From NCBI RefSeq assembly GCF_002019735.1, contig NZ_KV917378.1, forward strand, positions 4,118,869 through 4,182,868: a stretch of 64,000 bases of DNA. Direction: 5' to 3'. This document shows, piece by piece, positions 1 to 10,282 of this stretch. This DNA comes from Salipaludibacillus agaradhaerens (GTDB lineage Bacteria > Bacillota > Bacilli > Bacillales > Salisediminibacteriaceae). Below the pieces are notes generated by a model, which saw only the letters and a list, made by a program, of their open reading frames with translations, made no database searches and was not told the origin of the DNA. The number at the start of each line of letters is the position of its first letter. Within the stretch, counting starts at the first letter, position 1. Position numbers and translations under genes: made by a program.

Positions 1-1
1 G

Positions 2-646
2 AAGCTACCTGTTACCTATATTTTCACACATGACAGCATTGCTGTTGGCGAAGATGGACCGACCCATGAACCGATTGAGCAATTACCGGCTTTAAGAATG
101 GTGCCAAATTTATCAGTGATCCGGCCAGCGGATGGAAACGAAGTAGCCGCTGCATGGAAGGTGACATTGGAATCAAAGCAACCGACTGCACTTGTACTAA
201 CACGCCAAGGTGTACCAACTCTAACAGGAACAGATAAGCATGCTTATGAAGGCGTTCGAAAAGGTGCTTATATAATTTCCAAGGCCGCAGGGAAAGTTGA
301 AGGCTTACTCCTTGCCAGCGGATCCGAAGTAGCGCTGGCTATAGGTGCTCAAGAAAAACTTGCTGAGGAGGGCGTTTTTGTGTCTGTCGTAAGTATGCCG
401 AGCTGGGATCGATTTGAAAAGCAATCAAATGCATATAAAGAAACCGTATTACCGAAAAAAGTAACAAAACGCTTAAGTATTGAAATGGCTTCGACCTTTG
501 GGTGGGAACGCTATATTGGCCAATGTGGTGAGGCACTGGGAATTGATAGATTTGGAGCCTCAGCTCCTGGAGATCATTTAATGAAGGAATTTGGCTTTAC
601 AGTTAAAAATGTTGTAACACGATTTAAGCAACTAATGAAAAGATAA
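2..646 (+). CDS. tkt: Transketolase, C-terminal part (5' end outside window)
   Basis: Frame 2 is open from the first base, so the gene starts before the window; 214 residues are visible. It transfers two-carbon units between sugar phosphates in the non-oxidative pentose phosphate pathway and uses thiamine diphosphate. The visible part starts in the pyrimidine-binding domain: the motif HDSIAVGEDGPTHEPIEQ is the transketolase signature, followed by SVIRPADGNE. The C-terminal transketolase domain follows (LLASGSEVALA, PSWDRFEKQ) and ends KQLMKR. A hairpin terminator lies about 80 bp after the stop. In B. subtilis tkt is not next to ysoA, so the left edge is a rearrangement relative to that species. 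Confidence 0.96.
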   Translation, partial: KLPVTYIFTHDSIAVGEDGPTHEPIEQLPALRMVPNLSVIRPADGNEVAAAWKVTLESKQPTALVLTRQGVPTLTGTDKHAYEGVRKGAYIISKAAGKVEGLLLASGSEVALAIGAQEKLAEEGVFVSVVSMPSWDRFEKQSNAYKETVLPKKVTKRLSIEMASTFGWERYIGQCGEALGIDRFGASAPGDHLMKEFGFTVKNVVTRFKQLMKR

Positions 647-725
647 AGGGATATGGCTACCACCTTTGGATAGATGTTTGGCAGTTTCCAATAGTGGGAA
701 TAACGTTAGGTAAAGTTGCCGGTTT

Positions 726-765
726 AGAGAGTCGAAAAATATTTTTCGGCTCTCTGTCATTTTAA
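726..765 (+). terminator. Rho-independent terminator after tkt
   Basis: Arms AGAGAG-CGAAAAAT and ATTTTTCG-CTCTCT form a long hairpin, followed by a short T-rich stretch. The position after the tkt stop fits transcription termination. Confidence 0.75.
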
Positions 766-1094
766 TTTAAGAAGTTCGTAATTTGTGAAGATGGGTCTAT
801 TTTGGACATGGAGGGTCAAGTTATAAACTAACATCGTGAAAAACGACTTCATCATGCAAGAAAGGGAATAACAATACATACCTATAAGAAATAAACGGTA
901 TTGAGTATGATAAAGGTCAGCTAGTTGTGTCATTTAAAGCTTACTTGTAAGAGGGTTACTATTTTACAGCCGTGATAAATAGCAAACTTTTGGACGTGAA
1001 TTGGTACTTTAGTCATTAATTCCATTTGTTTTTCTATTTCTTAATTGATAAACTAAATGAAAAGAATATCCAACTGTAAAGGTGGTTAGCTGAT
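766..1094. other. Intergenic region without a recognised gene
   Basis: AT-rich spacer between the tkt terminator and ysoA. Only short open stretches are present, including one near 893-949 of about 18 codons with a stop just upstream. No start signal, RNA motif or repeat copy was recognised. The 3' end must carry the ysoA promoter, but no convincing -35/-10 pair was picked out. Confidence 0.5.
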
Positions 1095-2153
1095 ATGGGG
1101 AAGCAGGCAAACGGTCACGATGATAATGTTATTCTTTTTCCTGGACTGGTGCCGAGACTTGTAGATAAAGGAATGATCTCGTTAAAGGAAAAAAAATATT
1201 ACGATGCTTTAACCTATTTTAAGCAATCGATAGAACTAGAGCCAGAGCACCCCCAAGCCCGTTATGGGCTCGTCATTACAAACATTGAATTAAACAGGCT
1301 GGCAGAGGCTAGAATTCACTGTGAATCAATGTTGCATGAAGGAATTGGGGACTATTACGATGTCCTTCAAGTGTATGTGTCTTTGTTAGTCCAATTAGGG
1401 GATTATCAAGAAGTGGTAAAGTTATTAGAGGTGGTGATTGCGGAAGATAAATTACCTGCTAAAATGGCAGAATCATTTTATCATTTACTGGAATTCTCCC
1501 GTCAGATGACTGAAGGCTATGAGAGTGTTGAAGTGGAGGCAGAAAACGGGGGTGATGACTCATTGGAGCTCGTTCCCACAACGGAAGAACTGATTCAAAT
1601 ACTTGAGAAGGGGAACCTTGACCAGCAATGGGGAGCAATACAACAACTGAGCCAACACGATTCTTTAAAAGTAGAAAAAGCATACAGGTCTTTCCTTAAA
1701 GGAAGAGACAATAACCCAGTGTTAAAAAGCTATTTACTCCAAACACTCAAGGAAATGAACAGTCAGGGAACATTCGATGTACATAAGTTTGGTAAAGACT
1801 TTATTGTGACTATTGAAGACCTAGAGGATGTGTTTCATGAAAAATTTGGAAAGTCTGTCATATCAAAGTTAGAAATGACACTCGCCCAAAAAAATCCATC
1901 ACTGTTTGAAATGGTCCAACAAGTATGGTGGCATTATTTATTTGCCCTTTTTCCGGAATCACCAGAACCACTTGATATTAATATATGGGCCTGTGCATTG
2001 CATCATATGGGAAGGAACCTTTTGGAAGAGGACACTCATATTGAGGGAATCTTGACATTATATCAGGTTGAAGAAGAGGACGTAAAAAAAGCTGTTGATC
2101 ACTTGAAACAAATTGAAACATTACTTTTTTCAATGGACCATAATGAGAATTAG
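1095..2153 (+). CDS. ysoA: TPR-repeat protein, YsoA-like
   Basis: 352 residues. TPR-type helices are readable around residues 22-130 (KKYYDALTYFKQSIELEPEH, then a second unit with NRLAEARIHCESML), which suggests a protein-protein interaction scaffold. The C-terminal half is an unassigned helical region ending VDHLKQIETLLFSMDHNEN. No signal peptide or membrane segment is seen, so it is probably cytoplasmic. AAGGTGG lies just before the ATG. In B. subtilis the TPR protein YsoA sits immediately before tig, so position supports the name. Its function is unknown. Confidence 0.8.
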   Translation: MGKQANGHDDNVILFPGLVPRLVDKGMISLKEKKYYDALTYFKQSIELEPEHPQARYGLVITNIELNRLAEARIHCESMLHEGIGDYYDVLQVYVSLLVQLGDYQEVVKLLEVVIAEDKLPAKMAESFYHLLEFSRQMTEGYESVEVEAENGGDDSLELVPTTEELIQILEKGNLDQQWGAIQQLSQHDSLKVEKAYRSFLKGRDNNPVLKSYLLQTLKEMNSQGTFDVHKFGKDFIVTIEDLEDVFHEKFGKSVISKLEMTLAQKNPSLFEMVQQVWWHYLFALFPESPEPLDINIWACALHHMGRNLLEEDTHIEGILTLYQVEEEDVKKAVDHLKQIETLLFSMDHNEN

Positions 2154-2325
2154 GCTTTTGAATACATAATCTAATCAGAACTTAACTTACTTTAAATTGT
2201 ACATAATTAAATAATTAGCAGGATTCAGCAATACCATAAAACGGGAAGTATACACGTGAGATTAAACTAGCGTGACAGAATAGAGTTTTGAATAACTAAT
2301 AAACTTCAGCTTAAACCGTCAATTT

Positions 2326-2480
2326 AATTACAGATAACTATTTGTAAAACGCCAGCCACAAAATGGAGAGGAAAGATAATCTATTTAGGCGAGAGGTACC
2401 AGAGGTGAATATCCTGATTCACACTACCAAATCAATGGGGGAAAAACGAAAATACTCATTGATTGACGGTTCGTTTTATA
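2326..2480 (+). repeat. Dispersed element R1, copy A
   Basis: First of seven related intergenic segments in this window. Readable landmarks, in order: ACAGATAA, GTAAAACG near the 5' end, AAAATGGAGAGGAAAGATAA, TCTATTTAGGCG, ATCCTGATT, AATCAATGGGGGAAAAACGA, and the 3' end GGTTCGTTTTATAA. The ends carry the short inverted pair TAAAACG/CGTTTTA. This copy ends only 6 bp before the -35 box of the tig promoter. Confidence 0.8.
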
Positions 2481-2485
2481 AATCA

Positions 2486-2513
2486 TTGAAATGCATATGC
2501 CTTGTGTTATAAT
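2486..2513 (+). promoter_or_regulatory. Sigma-A promoter of tig
   Basis: TTGAAA at 2486-2491 and TATAAT at 2508-2513 with a 16-bp spacer, followed by a leader of about 55 nt and the ribosome binding site GGAGGG. Confidence 0.75.
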
Positions 2514-2575
2514 ATAAGGGTTGCAAAACAGTAGCGATAAAAATGATCTTTTTTTATGTTGGAGGGAAAGTATAT

Positions 2576-3865
2576 ATGTCAGCAAAATGGGAAAAAAAAG
2601 AAGGTAACTCAGGTGTCCTTACGGTTGAAGTAAGTAGCGACCGTGTAAACGATGCATTGGACCAAGCCTTTAAAAAAGTTGTTAAACAAGTGAACGTACC
2701 AGGCTTTCGTAAAGGTCGTGTACCACGTCCTCTTTTTGAACAGCGCTTTGGTGTGGAGTCTCTTTATCAAGATGCATTAGACGTACTATTACCACAAGCG
2801 TACTCAGAAGCAGTCGAAGAAACTGGCATTGAGCCTGTAGATCAACCAGATATTGATATTGAAGATATGGCTAAAGGAAAGCCATTAGTATTCACTGCTA
2901 CAGTCACTGTGAAACCGGAAGTTAAACTTGGTGATTATAAAGGGCTTGAAGTAGAAGTGGAAGATACGAGTGTCACTGATGAAGATGTAGACGCTGAAAT
3001 CTCTAATCTTCAAGAAAAACATGCAGATCTTGTGGCAGTTGAAGATGGCCAAATCGAAAAAGGCGATACCGTCGTTTTTGACTTTGAAGGATTTGTGGAT
3101 GATGAACCATTTGAAGGCGGAAAGTCAGAAAATTATTCCCTTGAAATCGGTTCTGGTCAATTTATTCCAGGCTTTGAAGATGAGATGATTGGTTTGAAAA
3201 CAGGCGAAGAAGCAGAGGTAAATGTGACATTTCCTCAAGACTACCATTCTGAAGCCCTTGCAGGAAAGCCAGCTAAGTTTAAAGTGAAGATTCATGACAT
3301 TAAACGTAAAGACTTACCTGAGCTCGACGATGAGTTTGCAAAAGATGTTAATGAAGAACATGAGTCATTTGCTGCTCTAAAAGAAGATGTCCGTAAAAAC
3401 CTTGAAGAAACAAAACAACAAGAAGCTGACGCTAAAATGAAAGACACTCTGGTTGAAAAAGCAAGTGAAAACAGCGACATTGATCTTCCAGAAGCGATGG
3501 TGGAAACTGAAGTGAAGCGGATGATGGATGAATTTGGTCAACGTTTACAATCACAAGGTATGTCTATGGATATGTATTATCAGTTTGCCCAAACAGATGA
3601 AGAAGGCATGAAAGCCCAATTCCAAGATGATGCTGAAAAAAGAGTACGTGTAAATTTAACATTAGAAGCTATTGCGGAAGCTGAAAAGTTAGAGGCAAGT
3701 GACGAAGATGTAGATGCAGAAATTGAAAAAATGGCTGATATGTATAAACGCTCAGCGGATGAAATTCGTCAAATCCTTGATATGCAAGGTGGCGTTGAGA
3801 CGTTAAAAGGTGATTTAAAAGTACGTAAAGCCATAGACTTTTTAGTAGAAAACAGAAAAAAATAA
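2576..3865 (+). CDS. tig: Trigger factor, ribosome-associated chaperone
   Basis: 429 residues. Binds near the peptide exit of the ribosome and shields nascent chains; also a peptidyl-prolyl isomerase. The start is placed at ATG 2576 ([10 protein letters not shown]), behind GGAGGG at 2561-2566, and not at the in-frame ATG 2543, which has no such site. The N-terminal ribosome-binding domain has the signature GFRKGRVP (FRK at residues 44-46). The FKBP-like isomerase domain is about residues 155-245 ([20 protein letters not shown]). The C-terminal helical chaperone arm is rich in E and K and ends DFLVENRKK. It has its own promoter and a terminator, so it is probably monocistronic. Position before clpX is the usual Bacillus order. 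Confidence 0.98.
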   Translation: MSAKWEKKEGNSGVLTVEVSSDRVNDALDQAFKKVVKQVNVPGFRKGRVPRPLFEQRFGVESLYQDALDVLLPQAYSEAVEETGIEPVDQPDIDIEDMAKGKPLVFTATVTVKPEVKLGDYKGLEVEVEDTSVTDEDVDAEISNLQEKHADLVAVEDGQIEKGDTVVFDFEGFVDDEPFEGGKSENYSLEIGSGQFIPGFEDEMIGLKTGEEAEVNVTFPQDYHSEALAGKPAKFKVKIHDIKRKDLPELDDEFAKDVNEEHESFAALKEDVRKNLEETKQQEADAKMKDTLVEKASENSDIDLPEAMVETEVKRMMDEFGQRLQSQGMSMDMYYQFAQTDEEGMKAQFQDDAEKRVRVNLTLEAIAEAEKLEASDEDVDAEIEKMADMYKRSADEIRQILDMQGGVETLKGDLKVRKAIDFLVENRKK

Positions 3866-3976
3866 GTTAATCGTTAATCACATAACCATCTGTTTCGTAA
3901 AGATTTAATTGGGGAATATTCACTTATTGCGTTATAATTTCCTATATTTTCCGAAGCAAGTGTGGAAAGGTAGTGG

Positions 3977-4008
3977 CAAGGCGCGACGGAGAATCGTGCC
4001 TTGTTTTG
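3977..4008 (+). terminator. Terminator after tig
   Basis: CAAGGC-CGA and TCG-GCCTTG arms followed by TTTTG, about 110 bp after the tig stop codon. Confidence 0.7.
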
Positions 4009-4035
4009 TACATAACTTAGGCATATACATTTTTA

Positions 4036-4065
4036 TTGACAATTAAAAACTGTTTCATTTATTCT
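4036..4065 (+). promoter_or_regulatory. Possible clpX promoter
   Basis: TTGACA at 4036-4041, 18-bp spacer, TATTCT at 4060-4065. A second -10-like TACAAT at 4133-4138 has no clear -35. Between them the palindromic core AAAGCGCTTT (about 4099-4108) resembles a catabolite-control site but mismatches the outer positions, so it is not called. Confidence 0.4.
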
Positions 4066-4288
4066 AAATCGAACATAACTATAATCAGAGGTAGGAAAAG
4101 CGCTTTACTTATCATCTGTCAGATAATTATGGTACAATTCAGGAGAAAGGATGAATGAACAGGAAACGATGCAAATAATACCTGAATGACTAAAAAAAGA
4201 TATTCAGACGTACAATGTAAACATACAAATATCTAAAGGGCTTTTGAACATGCCTGAACGTTTAATCTTAATGTAAGGGGTGAATAGG

Positions 4289-5560
4289 ATGTTTAAATTC
4301 AATGAAGAAAAAGGACAATTAAAATGTTCTTTTTGTGGTAAAACACAGGACCAAGTGAGAAAATTAGTAGCCGGCCCAGGCGTGTATATATGCGATGAAT
4401 GTATTGAATTATGTACTGAAATCGTGGAAGAAGAGTTAGGTTCTGAAGAAGAAGTGGAAATGGAGGATATTCCTAAGCCTCAGGAAATTCGTGATATTCT
4501 AAATGACTATGTTATCGGTCAAGACCAAGCGAAGAAAACGTTATCAGTGGCGGTGTATAATCACTATAAACGAGTAAATTCCGCTTCTAAGAACGATGAA
4601 GTTGAGTTAGCTAAGAGTAATATCTGTCTGATCGGGCCCACAGGTAGTGGTAAAACCCTATTAGCACAAACCTTGGCACGCATTTTAAATGTCCCTTTCG
4701 CAATAGCAGATGCTACTTCTCTCACTGAAGCGGGTTATGTTGGTGAAGACGTAGAAAATATACTGTTAAAGCTTATTCAGGCTGCAGACTATGATGTAGA
4801 AAAAGCTGAAAGAGGCATTATCTACATTGATGAGATTGACAAAGTGGCTCGTAAGTCAGAGAATCCATCTATTACAAGAGATGTATCTGGTGAAGGGGTA
4901 CAACAAGCCCTATTGAAAATTTTAGAAGGTACTACTGCTAGTGTACCACCTCAAGGGGGCCGTAAGCACCCACACCAAGAATTTATTCAAATTGACACGA
5001 CGAATGTCTTGTTTATTTGTGGCGGTGCCTTTGATGGAATTGACCAAATTATTAAACGGAGATTAGGGAAGAAAGTGATAGGCTTTGGTTCTGATACAAA
5101 TGAGTCTGATTTAAAGGAAGATCAATACTTATCTAAAATTCTCCCTGAAGATTTGTTACGTTATGGCTTAATTCCTGAATTTATCGGTCGTCTTCCAGTC
5201 ATTGCAAGTCTTGAACATCTGGATGAGGCCGCTTTAGTAGAAATTTTAACAGAGCCAAAAAATGCGCTCGTTAAACAATACAAAAAACTCCTCGAGCTAG
5301 ATGAGGTGGAGTTAGAATTTTCTGAAGAGGCATTGCGTGAAGTGGCAAATCAAGCTATTGAACGTAAGACAGGGGCGCGTGGATTACGGTCAATTATTGA
5401 AACCATGATGTTAGATGTCATGTATGAGCTGCCTTCTCGTGAAGATATTGCTAAATGTATCATTACTGATGAAACAGTTAGGGATTTAAAGCGACCGACG
5501 CTTCTAGCTGAAAATGGCGAAGAAATTAAAGAACAAAAAGAGCCAAAAGAAAGTGCATAA
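4289..5560 (+). CDS. clpX: ATP-dependent Clp protease, ATP-binding subunit ClpX
   Basis: 423 residues. AAA+ unfoldase that feeds substrates to the ClpP peptidase. The start is set at ATG 4289 ([13 protein letters not shown]) with AAGGGGTGA just before; a GTG three codons upstream lies inside that ribosome binding site. The zinc-binding domain has cysteines at residues 13, 16, 35 and 38 (CSFC, CDEC). Walker A GPTGSGKT is near residue 117, and the pore loop GYVGED near residue 149. Walker B is IIYIDEIDK, and the sensor/R-finger region is RFIGRLP-like (PEFIGRLPV). The C-terminus is acidic and lysine-rich. A strong terminator follows. Length and motifs are typical. Confidence 0.98.
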   Translation: MFKFNEEKGQLKCSFCGKTQDQVRKLVAGPGVYICDECIELCTEIVEEELGSEEEVEMEDIPKPQEIRDILNDYVIGQDQAKKTLSVAVYNHYKRVNSASKNDEVELAKSNICLIGPTGSGKTLLAQTLARILNVPFAIADATSLTEAGYVGEDVENILLKLIQAADYDVEKAERGIIYIDEIDKVARKSENPSITRDVSGEGVQQALLKILEGTTASVPPQGGRKHPHQEFIQIDTTNVLFICGGAFDGIDQIIKRRLGKKVIGFGSDTNESDLKEDQYLSKILPEDLLRYGLIPEFIGRLPVIASLEHLDEAALVEILTEPKNALVKQYKKLLELDEVELEFSEEALREVANQAIERKTGARGLRSIIETMMLDVMYELPSREDIAKCIITDETVRDLKRPTLLAENGEEIKEQKEPKESA

Positions 5561-5567
5561 AGACTTT

Positions 5568-5596
5568 ACCGTCTCCAATTTGGAGACGGTTTTTAA
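5568..5596 (+). terminator. Terminator after clpX
   Basis: Perfect hairpin ACCGTCTCC / GGAGACGGT with a short AATT-containing loop, followed by TTTTT, 8 bp after the clpX stop. Confidence 0.92.
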
Positions 5597-5752
5597 TTTA
5601 TCACAGATAAGCGTCCATAAAAACTCCCGGTTAACATAAAGTGAATAGCTAAATCTATTTAGGCGTGAGCTAACGAAAGTAATGTCCTGGTTAATTCAAC
5701 TATCAATGGGAGAAGAGCGAAAACGCCTATTGATTGAAGGTTCACTTTATCC
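5597..5752 (+). repeat. Dispersed element R1, copy B
   Basis: Starts TTATCACAGATAA directly behind the clpX terminator. It continues through ATCTATTTAGGCGTGAGCTA, AATGTCCTG, TCAACTATCAATGGG, AGCGAAAACGCC and TATTGATTGAAGGTTCACTT. A second copy of only the 3' part (CATTGATTGAAGCTTTACTT) follows at about 5778-5797, so the 3' end is duplicated here. The rest of the gap to lonB (5800-6047) shows nothing recognisable apart from the lonB ribosome binding site. Confidence 0.8.
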
Positions 5753-6047
5753 AATTCTTAAGGGGCAGTAAAATCCCCATTGATTGAAGCTTTACTTTGT
5801 ATCCTCCTCCGATATATCACGTTCAAATGTGTTTATGTAATGCTAATTTCTGCCTGCTTCAGAAATCAAGATTAAGTGTTAAGTCTTCGGTAAGACTATA
5901 CATACAGATCAAAAAGCAAAGCGAACATAAGAGGACCGTAAAAGACTTATTTGTCGTCGCATAGCTGAAATTTAGGATAAGGAAGGAGTATTTAACAAAC
6001 TTAATAAACACCTTTGTTAAGGCAGTCAAGGTCAGGAGGAGGATATA

Positions 6048-7733
6048 ATGACAATTACCGGTATGATGGTGCTAATACAACTTTTTTTCGGAGTTGTGAT
6101 AGGTCTGTACTTTTGGAACTTACTTAAAAGTCAGCATACGCAACGCCGTTCTGTAGATAAAGAATCTCAAAAGGAAATGGATCAACTTAGACGAATGAGA
6201 AAAATAAAATTAACAGAGCCATTGTCAGAAAGAGTAAGACCAAAAAATTTTGCTGATGTTGTAGGACAGTCTCATGGAATTAGGTCATTACAAGCAGCTA
6301 TTTGTGGGCCCAATCCTCAACATGTCATTATTTATGGCCCACCTGGTGTAGGGAAAACAGCGGCTGCTAGGCTCGTACTCGAAGAAGCAAAGGCAAATCC
6401 AAATTCTCCTTTTCGATTTGATTCAGTCTTTGTAGAATTGGATGGCGCTACGGCTAGATTTGATGAAAGAGGCATTGCTGATCCATTAATTGGGTCAGTA
6501 CATGATCCGATTTATCAAGGCGCTGGTGCAATGGGGCAGGCCGGGATTCCGCAACCAAAACAGGGGGCTGTGACAAAAGCACATGGAGGCATTCTTTTTA
6601 TCGATGAAATTGGCGAGTTGCATTCGATACAAATTAACAAGCTGTTAAAAGTATTGGAAGAACGAAGAGTATTTTTAGAAAGTGCCTACTACCATGAAGA
6701 AAATCCCCAGATCCCTGAACATATTCACGACATTTTTAAAAAGGGATTGCCTGCAGATTTTAGGCTAATAGCAGCTACTACAAGACACCCTGAAGAGATA
6801 CCGCCAGCGATACGGTCCAGGTGTGTTGAAGTCTTCTTTAGGGGTCTGACTCAAGAGGAGGTAAGAAAAGTAGCTGCAAAATCAGTAGACAAACTTGGGA
6901 TGGATGTAGAATCCGCAGTTTATGATCAAGTGGCAAGCTATGCAACTAATGGTAGAGAAGCTGTCAATATGATTCAGCTAGCTGCCGCCATGGCAATTAA
7001 TGAAGGAAGACAAAACGTGAGAATTGTTGATTTAGAGTGGGTTATTCATGCTGGACAAATGTCACCGAGAATGGAAAAGAGAATCTCCTCTATCGATAAA
7101 ATCGGAGCTGTAAATGGTTTAGCAGTGAGCGGTCCTGGTGCAGGAATGCTTTTAGAGGTGGAAGTGACAGCTTTAAAACGAGCAGCTGGTGGAGGCCTCA
7201 TTGTAACAGGTATTGCGGACGAAGAAAGCACGGGAAACCAAATGAGAAGTGTCAAACGAAAAAGTATGGCGAGAAGCTCAGTAGAAAATGTTGTCACTGT
7301 ACTAAAACATATGGGAATTAAAACGGATCAGTATGATTTGCATGTGAATTTTCCGGGAGGTGTTCCTGTTGATGGTCCTTCAGCAGGAATAGCGATCGCC
7401 ACTGCAATTTATTCAGCCATACACCGTATTCCCGTTTCTCATCACATCGCAATGACAGGAGAAATTAGTATATATGGCGATGTAAAACCTGTTGGGGGAG
7501 TCGTAACAAAAGTGGAGGCGGCAAAATATGCTGGTGTGTCAGAAGTTATCATCCCTAAAGAGAATAACCAAATGGTCTTACAGGACGTTGAAGGTATAAC
7601 GGTTTTTCCAGTAGAGAACTTAAAAGAAGTTTTTGATAAAGCATTAAAGGTAACAGAAATAAATAGGGAAGAAATACAAGACACACTTCTTAACTCGTTT
7701 TCATTGTTAGACAAAGAAGGCTCAATAGGATAA
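6048..7733 (+). CDS. lonB: Membrane-anchored ATP-dependent protease LonB
   Basis: 561 residues. Lon-type protease lacking the large N-terminal substrate domain; in B. subtilis it acts in the forespore under sigma-F. ATG 6048 follows AGGAGGAGGATATA. One hydrophobic N-terminal segment (residues 6-25, GMMVLIQLFFGVVIGLYF) would anchor it. Walker A GPPGVGKT is near residues 98-105, and Walker B GGILFIDEIGE follows. The proteolytic domain has the catalytic serine in DGPSAGIAIA (about residues 441-450) and the lysine in VVTKVEAAKYAG. It lies between clpX and lonA as in B. subtilis. No sigma-F promoter was identified with confidence. A hairpin terminator follows. Confidence 0.97.
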   Translation: MTITGMMVLIQLFFGVVIGLYFWNLLKSQHTQRRSVDKESQKEMDQLRRMRKIKLTEPLSERVRPKNFADVVGQSHGIRSLQAAICGPNPQHVIIYGPPGVGKTAAARLVLEEAKANPNSPFRFDSVFVELDGATARFDERGIADPLIGSVHDPIYQGAGAMGQAGIPQPKQGAVTKAHGGILFIDEIGELHSIQINKLLKVLEERRVFLESAYYHEENPQIPEHIHDIFKKGLPADFRLIAATTRHPEEIPPAIRSRCVEVFFRGLTQEEVRKVAAKSVDKLGMDVESAVYDQVASYATNGREAVNMIQLAAAMAINEGRQNVRIVDLEWVIHAGQMSPRMEKRISSIDKIGAVNGLAVSGPGAGMLLEVEVTALKRAAGGGLIVTGIADEESTGNQMRSVKRKSMARSSVENVVTVLKHMGIKTDQYDLHVNFPGGVPVDGPSAGIAIATAIYSAIHRIPVSHHIAMTGEISIYGDVKPVGGVVTKVEAAKYAGVSEVIIPKENNQMVLQDVEGITVFPVENLKEVFDKALKVTEINREEIQDTLLNSFSLLDKEGSIG

Positions 7734-7765
7734 AATTGAACAAGACTCATGTAGGGAAGCCCTAA

Positions 7766-7795
7766 GACGTGATCCGATGGGATGACGTCGTTTTT
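7766..7795 (+). terminator. Terminator after lonB
   Basis: GACGTGATCC / GGATGACGTC, one mismatch, GATG loop, followed by GTTTTT. Confidence 0.75.
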
Positions 7796-7865
7796 GTCTC
7801 AAGGAAGTGACAGGCAAATGATTGAAACAGGTTAAGTAAACGAGCCATTTTTACAACCAGTATGT

Positions 7866-7896
7866 GGATTGTAAAGAATAACAAGCTTTACAATCC
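7866..7896 (+). promoter_or_regulatory. Perfect 11-bp inverted repeat in the lonA 5' region
   Basis: GGATTGTAAAG at 7866-7876 and its exact reverse complement CTTTACAATCC at 7886-7896, with a 9-nt spacer. No T-run follows, so a terminator is unlikely. It could be an operator or an mRNA hairpin. The 9-nt spacing recalls the CIRCE operator, but the arm sequence is different. Confidence 0.6.
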
Positions 7897-7959
7897 TCAT
7901 TATCAGTTAAAAGCCTCATGTGTAGAAATGACATGAGATTTATGGAGGTGTATTTACAT

Positions 7960-10278
7960 ATGACTGAAAAAGGAATGAGAAAACTCCCATTACTACCACT
8001 AAGGGGATTACTTGTTTACCCTACGATGGTATTGCATTTAGACGTAGGGCGGAAAAAGTCTGTTCAAGCCCTTGAAAAAGCAATGGTGGAAGATCATGAA
8101 ATTTTCCTAACTACTCAGAAGGAAATTTCAACTGATGAACCGAATAAAAACGACATTTATAACGTGGGAACGTTAGCGAAAGTTAATCAAATGCTTAAGC
8201 TGCCTAATGGGACGATTAGAGTCCTTGTGGAAGGTATTCAGCGTGGTATGATTGAACGCTATAATGAACTTGAAGACTTTTCAGAAGTTGAAGTGACGCT
8301 TGTGGAGGAACGACAAGAAGCGACGGTTGAGGAACAAGCATTAATGCGTAACGTCTTGGAACAGTTTGAACAGTATATTCAGATGTCGAAAAAAATCTCT
8401 CAGGAAACATTTGCTTCTGTGTCAGATATCATAGAACCAGGGAGATTAGCTGATATTATTGCATCTCACTTGCCATTAAAAATGGTACAAAAGCAAGAAA
8501 TATTAGAAACGATGTCAGTAGAAGAGCGTTTAAGTCAGATTTTAGATATTTTAAGTAATGAAAAAGAAGTGCTTGGCCTGGAAAAAAAGATTGGTCAACG
8601 TGTAAAAAAATCCATGGAAAAAACTCAAAAGGAATACTATCTACGAGAACAAATGAAAGCTATTCAAAAAGAGCTTGGTGATCGAGAAGGTAAAGAGAGC
8701 GAGATAGAAGAGCTAACAGAAAAAATAACAAGTGCTCATATGCCTGAATCAGTAGAAGAAAAAGCGATGAAAGAATTAAAACGGTACGAAAAAATGCCGG
8801 CAAGTTCAGCAGAAAGCTCTGTGATTCGTAATTATATCGAATGGCTTGTTCAAATCCCCTGGACGCAAGAAACGGAAGATTTGTTAGACATTCACCGTTC
8901 GGAAAAGGTGTTAGATGAAGACCACTACGGATTAGAGAAAGTAAAAGAACGTGTTTTGGAATATTTAGCAGTCCAACAGTTAACACAGGAATTAAAAGGG
9001 CCTATTTTATGTTTGGCAGGTCCTCCGGGGGTAGGGAAAACATCGTTAGCCCGCTCTATTTCAAGATCATTGGACAGAAAGTTCGTCCGTATCTCACTTG
9101 GGGGTGTTCGAGATGAAGCGGAAATTCGTGGTCATCGTCGAACTTATGTAGGCTCTATGCCTGGACGAATCATTCAGGGGATGAAAAAAGCAGGTACGGT
9201 GAATCCTGTATTTTTACTGGATGAAGTAGATAAAATGGCAAATGATTTTAGAGGAGATCCATCCGCTGCATTGTTAGAGGTACTTGATCCAGAACAAAAT
9301 AGTACGTTTAGCGATCACTTTATAGAGGAACCATATGACCTTTCGAAAGTCATGTTTGTCACAACGGCAAATAACATTGGTGCCATCCCTGCTCCCTTGA
9401 AGGATAGAATGGAAGTTATTCATATTCCAGGTTATACAGAAGTAGAGAAAAGCCAGATCGCAAAGGAGTATTTGTTGCCAAAACAAGTGAAAGAACACGG
9501 TCTTTCCAAAGGGAAGATCCAAGTGCGGGATGACGCTATTTTAAAAGTAATTCGTTTTTATACGCGTGAGGCGGGTGTCCGTAATCTTGAGCGTCAGATG
9601 GCTACGATCTGCAGAAAAGCTGCCAAAATGATTGTCTCTGATGAACGGAAAAAAGTTGTCGTGACTGAGAAAACAATTGAAACCATGTTAGGTCAACCGA
9701 AGTTTCGCTACGGTAAAGCAGAATCTGAGGACCAAATCGGTGCAGCTACAGGTTTAGCTTATACGGTGGCGGGCGGAGACACTTTAACAATTGAAGTGTC
9801 TGTGGCTAAAGGAAAGGGAAAATTAACGCTCACTGGAAAGCTTGGAGATGTGATGAAAGAGTCCGCTCAAGCCGCCTTCAGCTACATCCGTTCTAAATCT
9901 GAAGAATTATCCATTGATCCGGCGTTTAATGAAAAAAATGATATCCATATTCACGTTCCAGAGGGGGCAGTACCAAAAGATGGCCCATCCGCTGGTATCA
10001 CAATGGCTACAGCTTTAATCTCAGCTTTAACGAATCGCCCTGTCCGAAGAGAAGTAGGAATGACTGGAGAAATAACTTTAAGAGGGCGCGTACTACCTAT
10101 CGGTGGCTTAAAGGAAAAAGCAATGAGTGCACATCGAGCGGGGTTAACGGACATTATTATGCCGAAAGATAATGAGAAAGATTTGGAGGACATACCTGAA
10201 AGTGTCAGGAAGGACCTCATCTTTATTCCCGTTTCCCATCTAGACGACGTTCTCAAACGCGCATTGAAAGAGGAGTAA
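7960..10278 (+). CDS. lonA: ATP-dependent protease La (LonA)
   Basis: 772 residues. Homo-hexameric AAA+ serine protease that degrades misfolded and regulatory proteins. The start is set at ATG 7960 ([16 protein letters not shown]), 9 bp after GGAGGTG, and not at the longer ATG 7918. The N-terminal Lon substrate domain covers about residues 10-205, followed by a coiled-coil region. Walker A GPPGVGKT is near residue 354 and Walker [10 protein letters not shown] follows. Catalytic Ser is S677 in DGPSAGIT and catalytic Lys is K720 in GLKEKAM, the same numbering as known for B. subtilis LonA. engB follows after 4 bp, so the two are co-transcribed. Confidence 0.98.
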   Translation: MTEKGMRKLPLLPLRGLLVYPTMVLHLDVGRKKSVQALEKAMVEDHEIFLTTQKEISTDEPNKNDIYNVGTLAKVNQMLKLPNGTIRVLVEGIQRGMIERYNELEDFSEVEVTLVEERQEATVEEQALMRNVLEQFEQYIQMSKKISQETFASVSDIIEPGRLADIIASHLPLKMVQKQEILETMSVEERLSQILDILSNEKEVLGLEKKIGQRVKKSMEKTQKEYYLREQMKAIQKELGDREGKESEIEELTEKITSAHMPESVEEKAMKELKRYEKMPASSAESSVIRNYIEWLVQIPWTQETEDLLDIHRSEKVLDEDHYGLEKVKERVLEYLAVQQLTQELKGPILCLAGPPGVGKTSLARSISRSLDRKFVRISLGGVRDEAEIRGHRRTYVGSMPGRIIQGMKKAGTVNPVFLLDEVDKMANDFRGDPSAALLEVLDPEQNSTFSDHFIEEPYDLSKVMFVTTANNIGAIPAPLKDRMEVIHIPGYTEVEKSQIAKEYLLPKQVKEHGLSKGKIQVRDDAILKVIRFYTREAGVRNLERQMATICRKAAKMIVSDERKKVVVTEKTIETMLGQPKFRYGKAESEDQIGAATGLAYTVAGGDTLTIEVSVAKGKGKLTLTGKLGDVMKESAQAAFSYIRSKSEELSIDPAFNEKNDIHIHVPEGAVPKDGPSAGITMATALISALTNRPVRREVGMTGEITLRGRVLPIGGLKEKAMSAHRAGLTDIIMPKDNEKDLEDIPESVRKDLIFIPVSHLDDVLKRALKEE

Positions 10279-10282
10279 AGAC

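Noticed and set aside
893-949. Short frame between tkt and ysoA that might be a gene remnant
   Set aside because: Stop codon just upstream, no start, and no family resemblance.
4097-4110. Catabolite-response-like palindrome AAAAGCGCTTTAC before clpX
   Set aside because: The core is palindromic but three outer consensus positions mismatch, and clpX is not known as a CcpA target.
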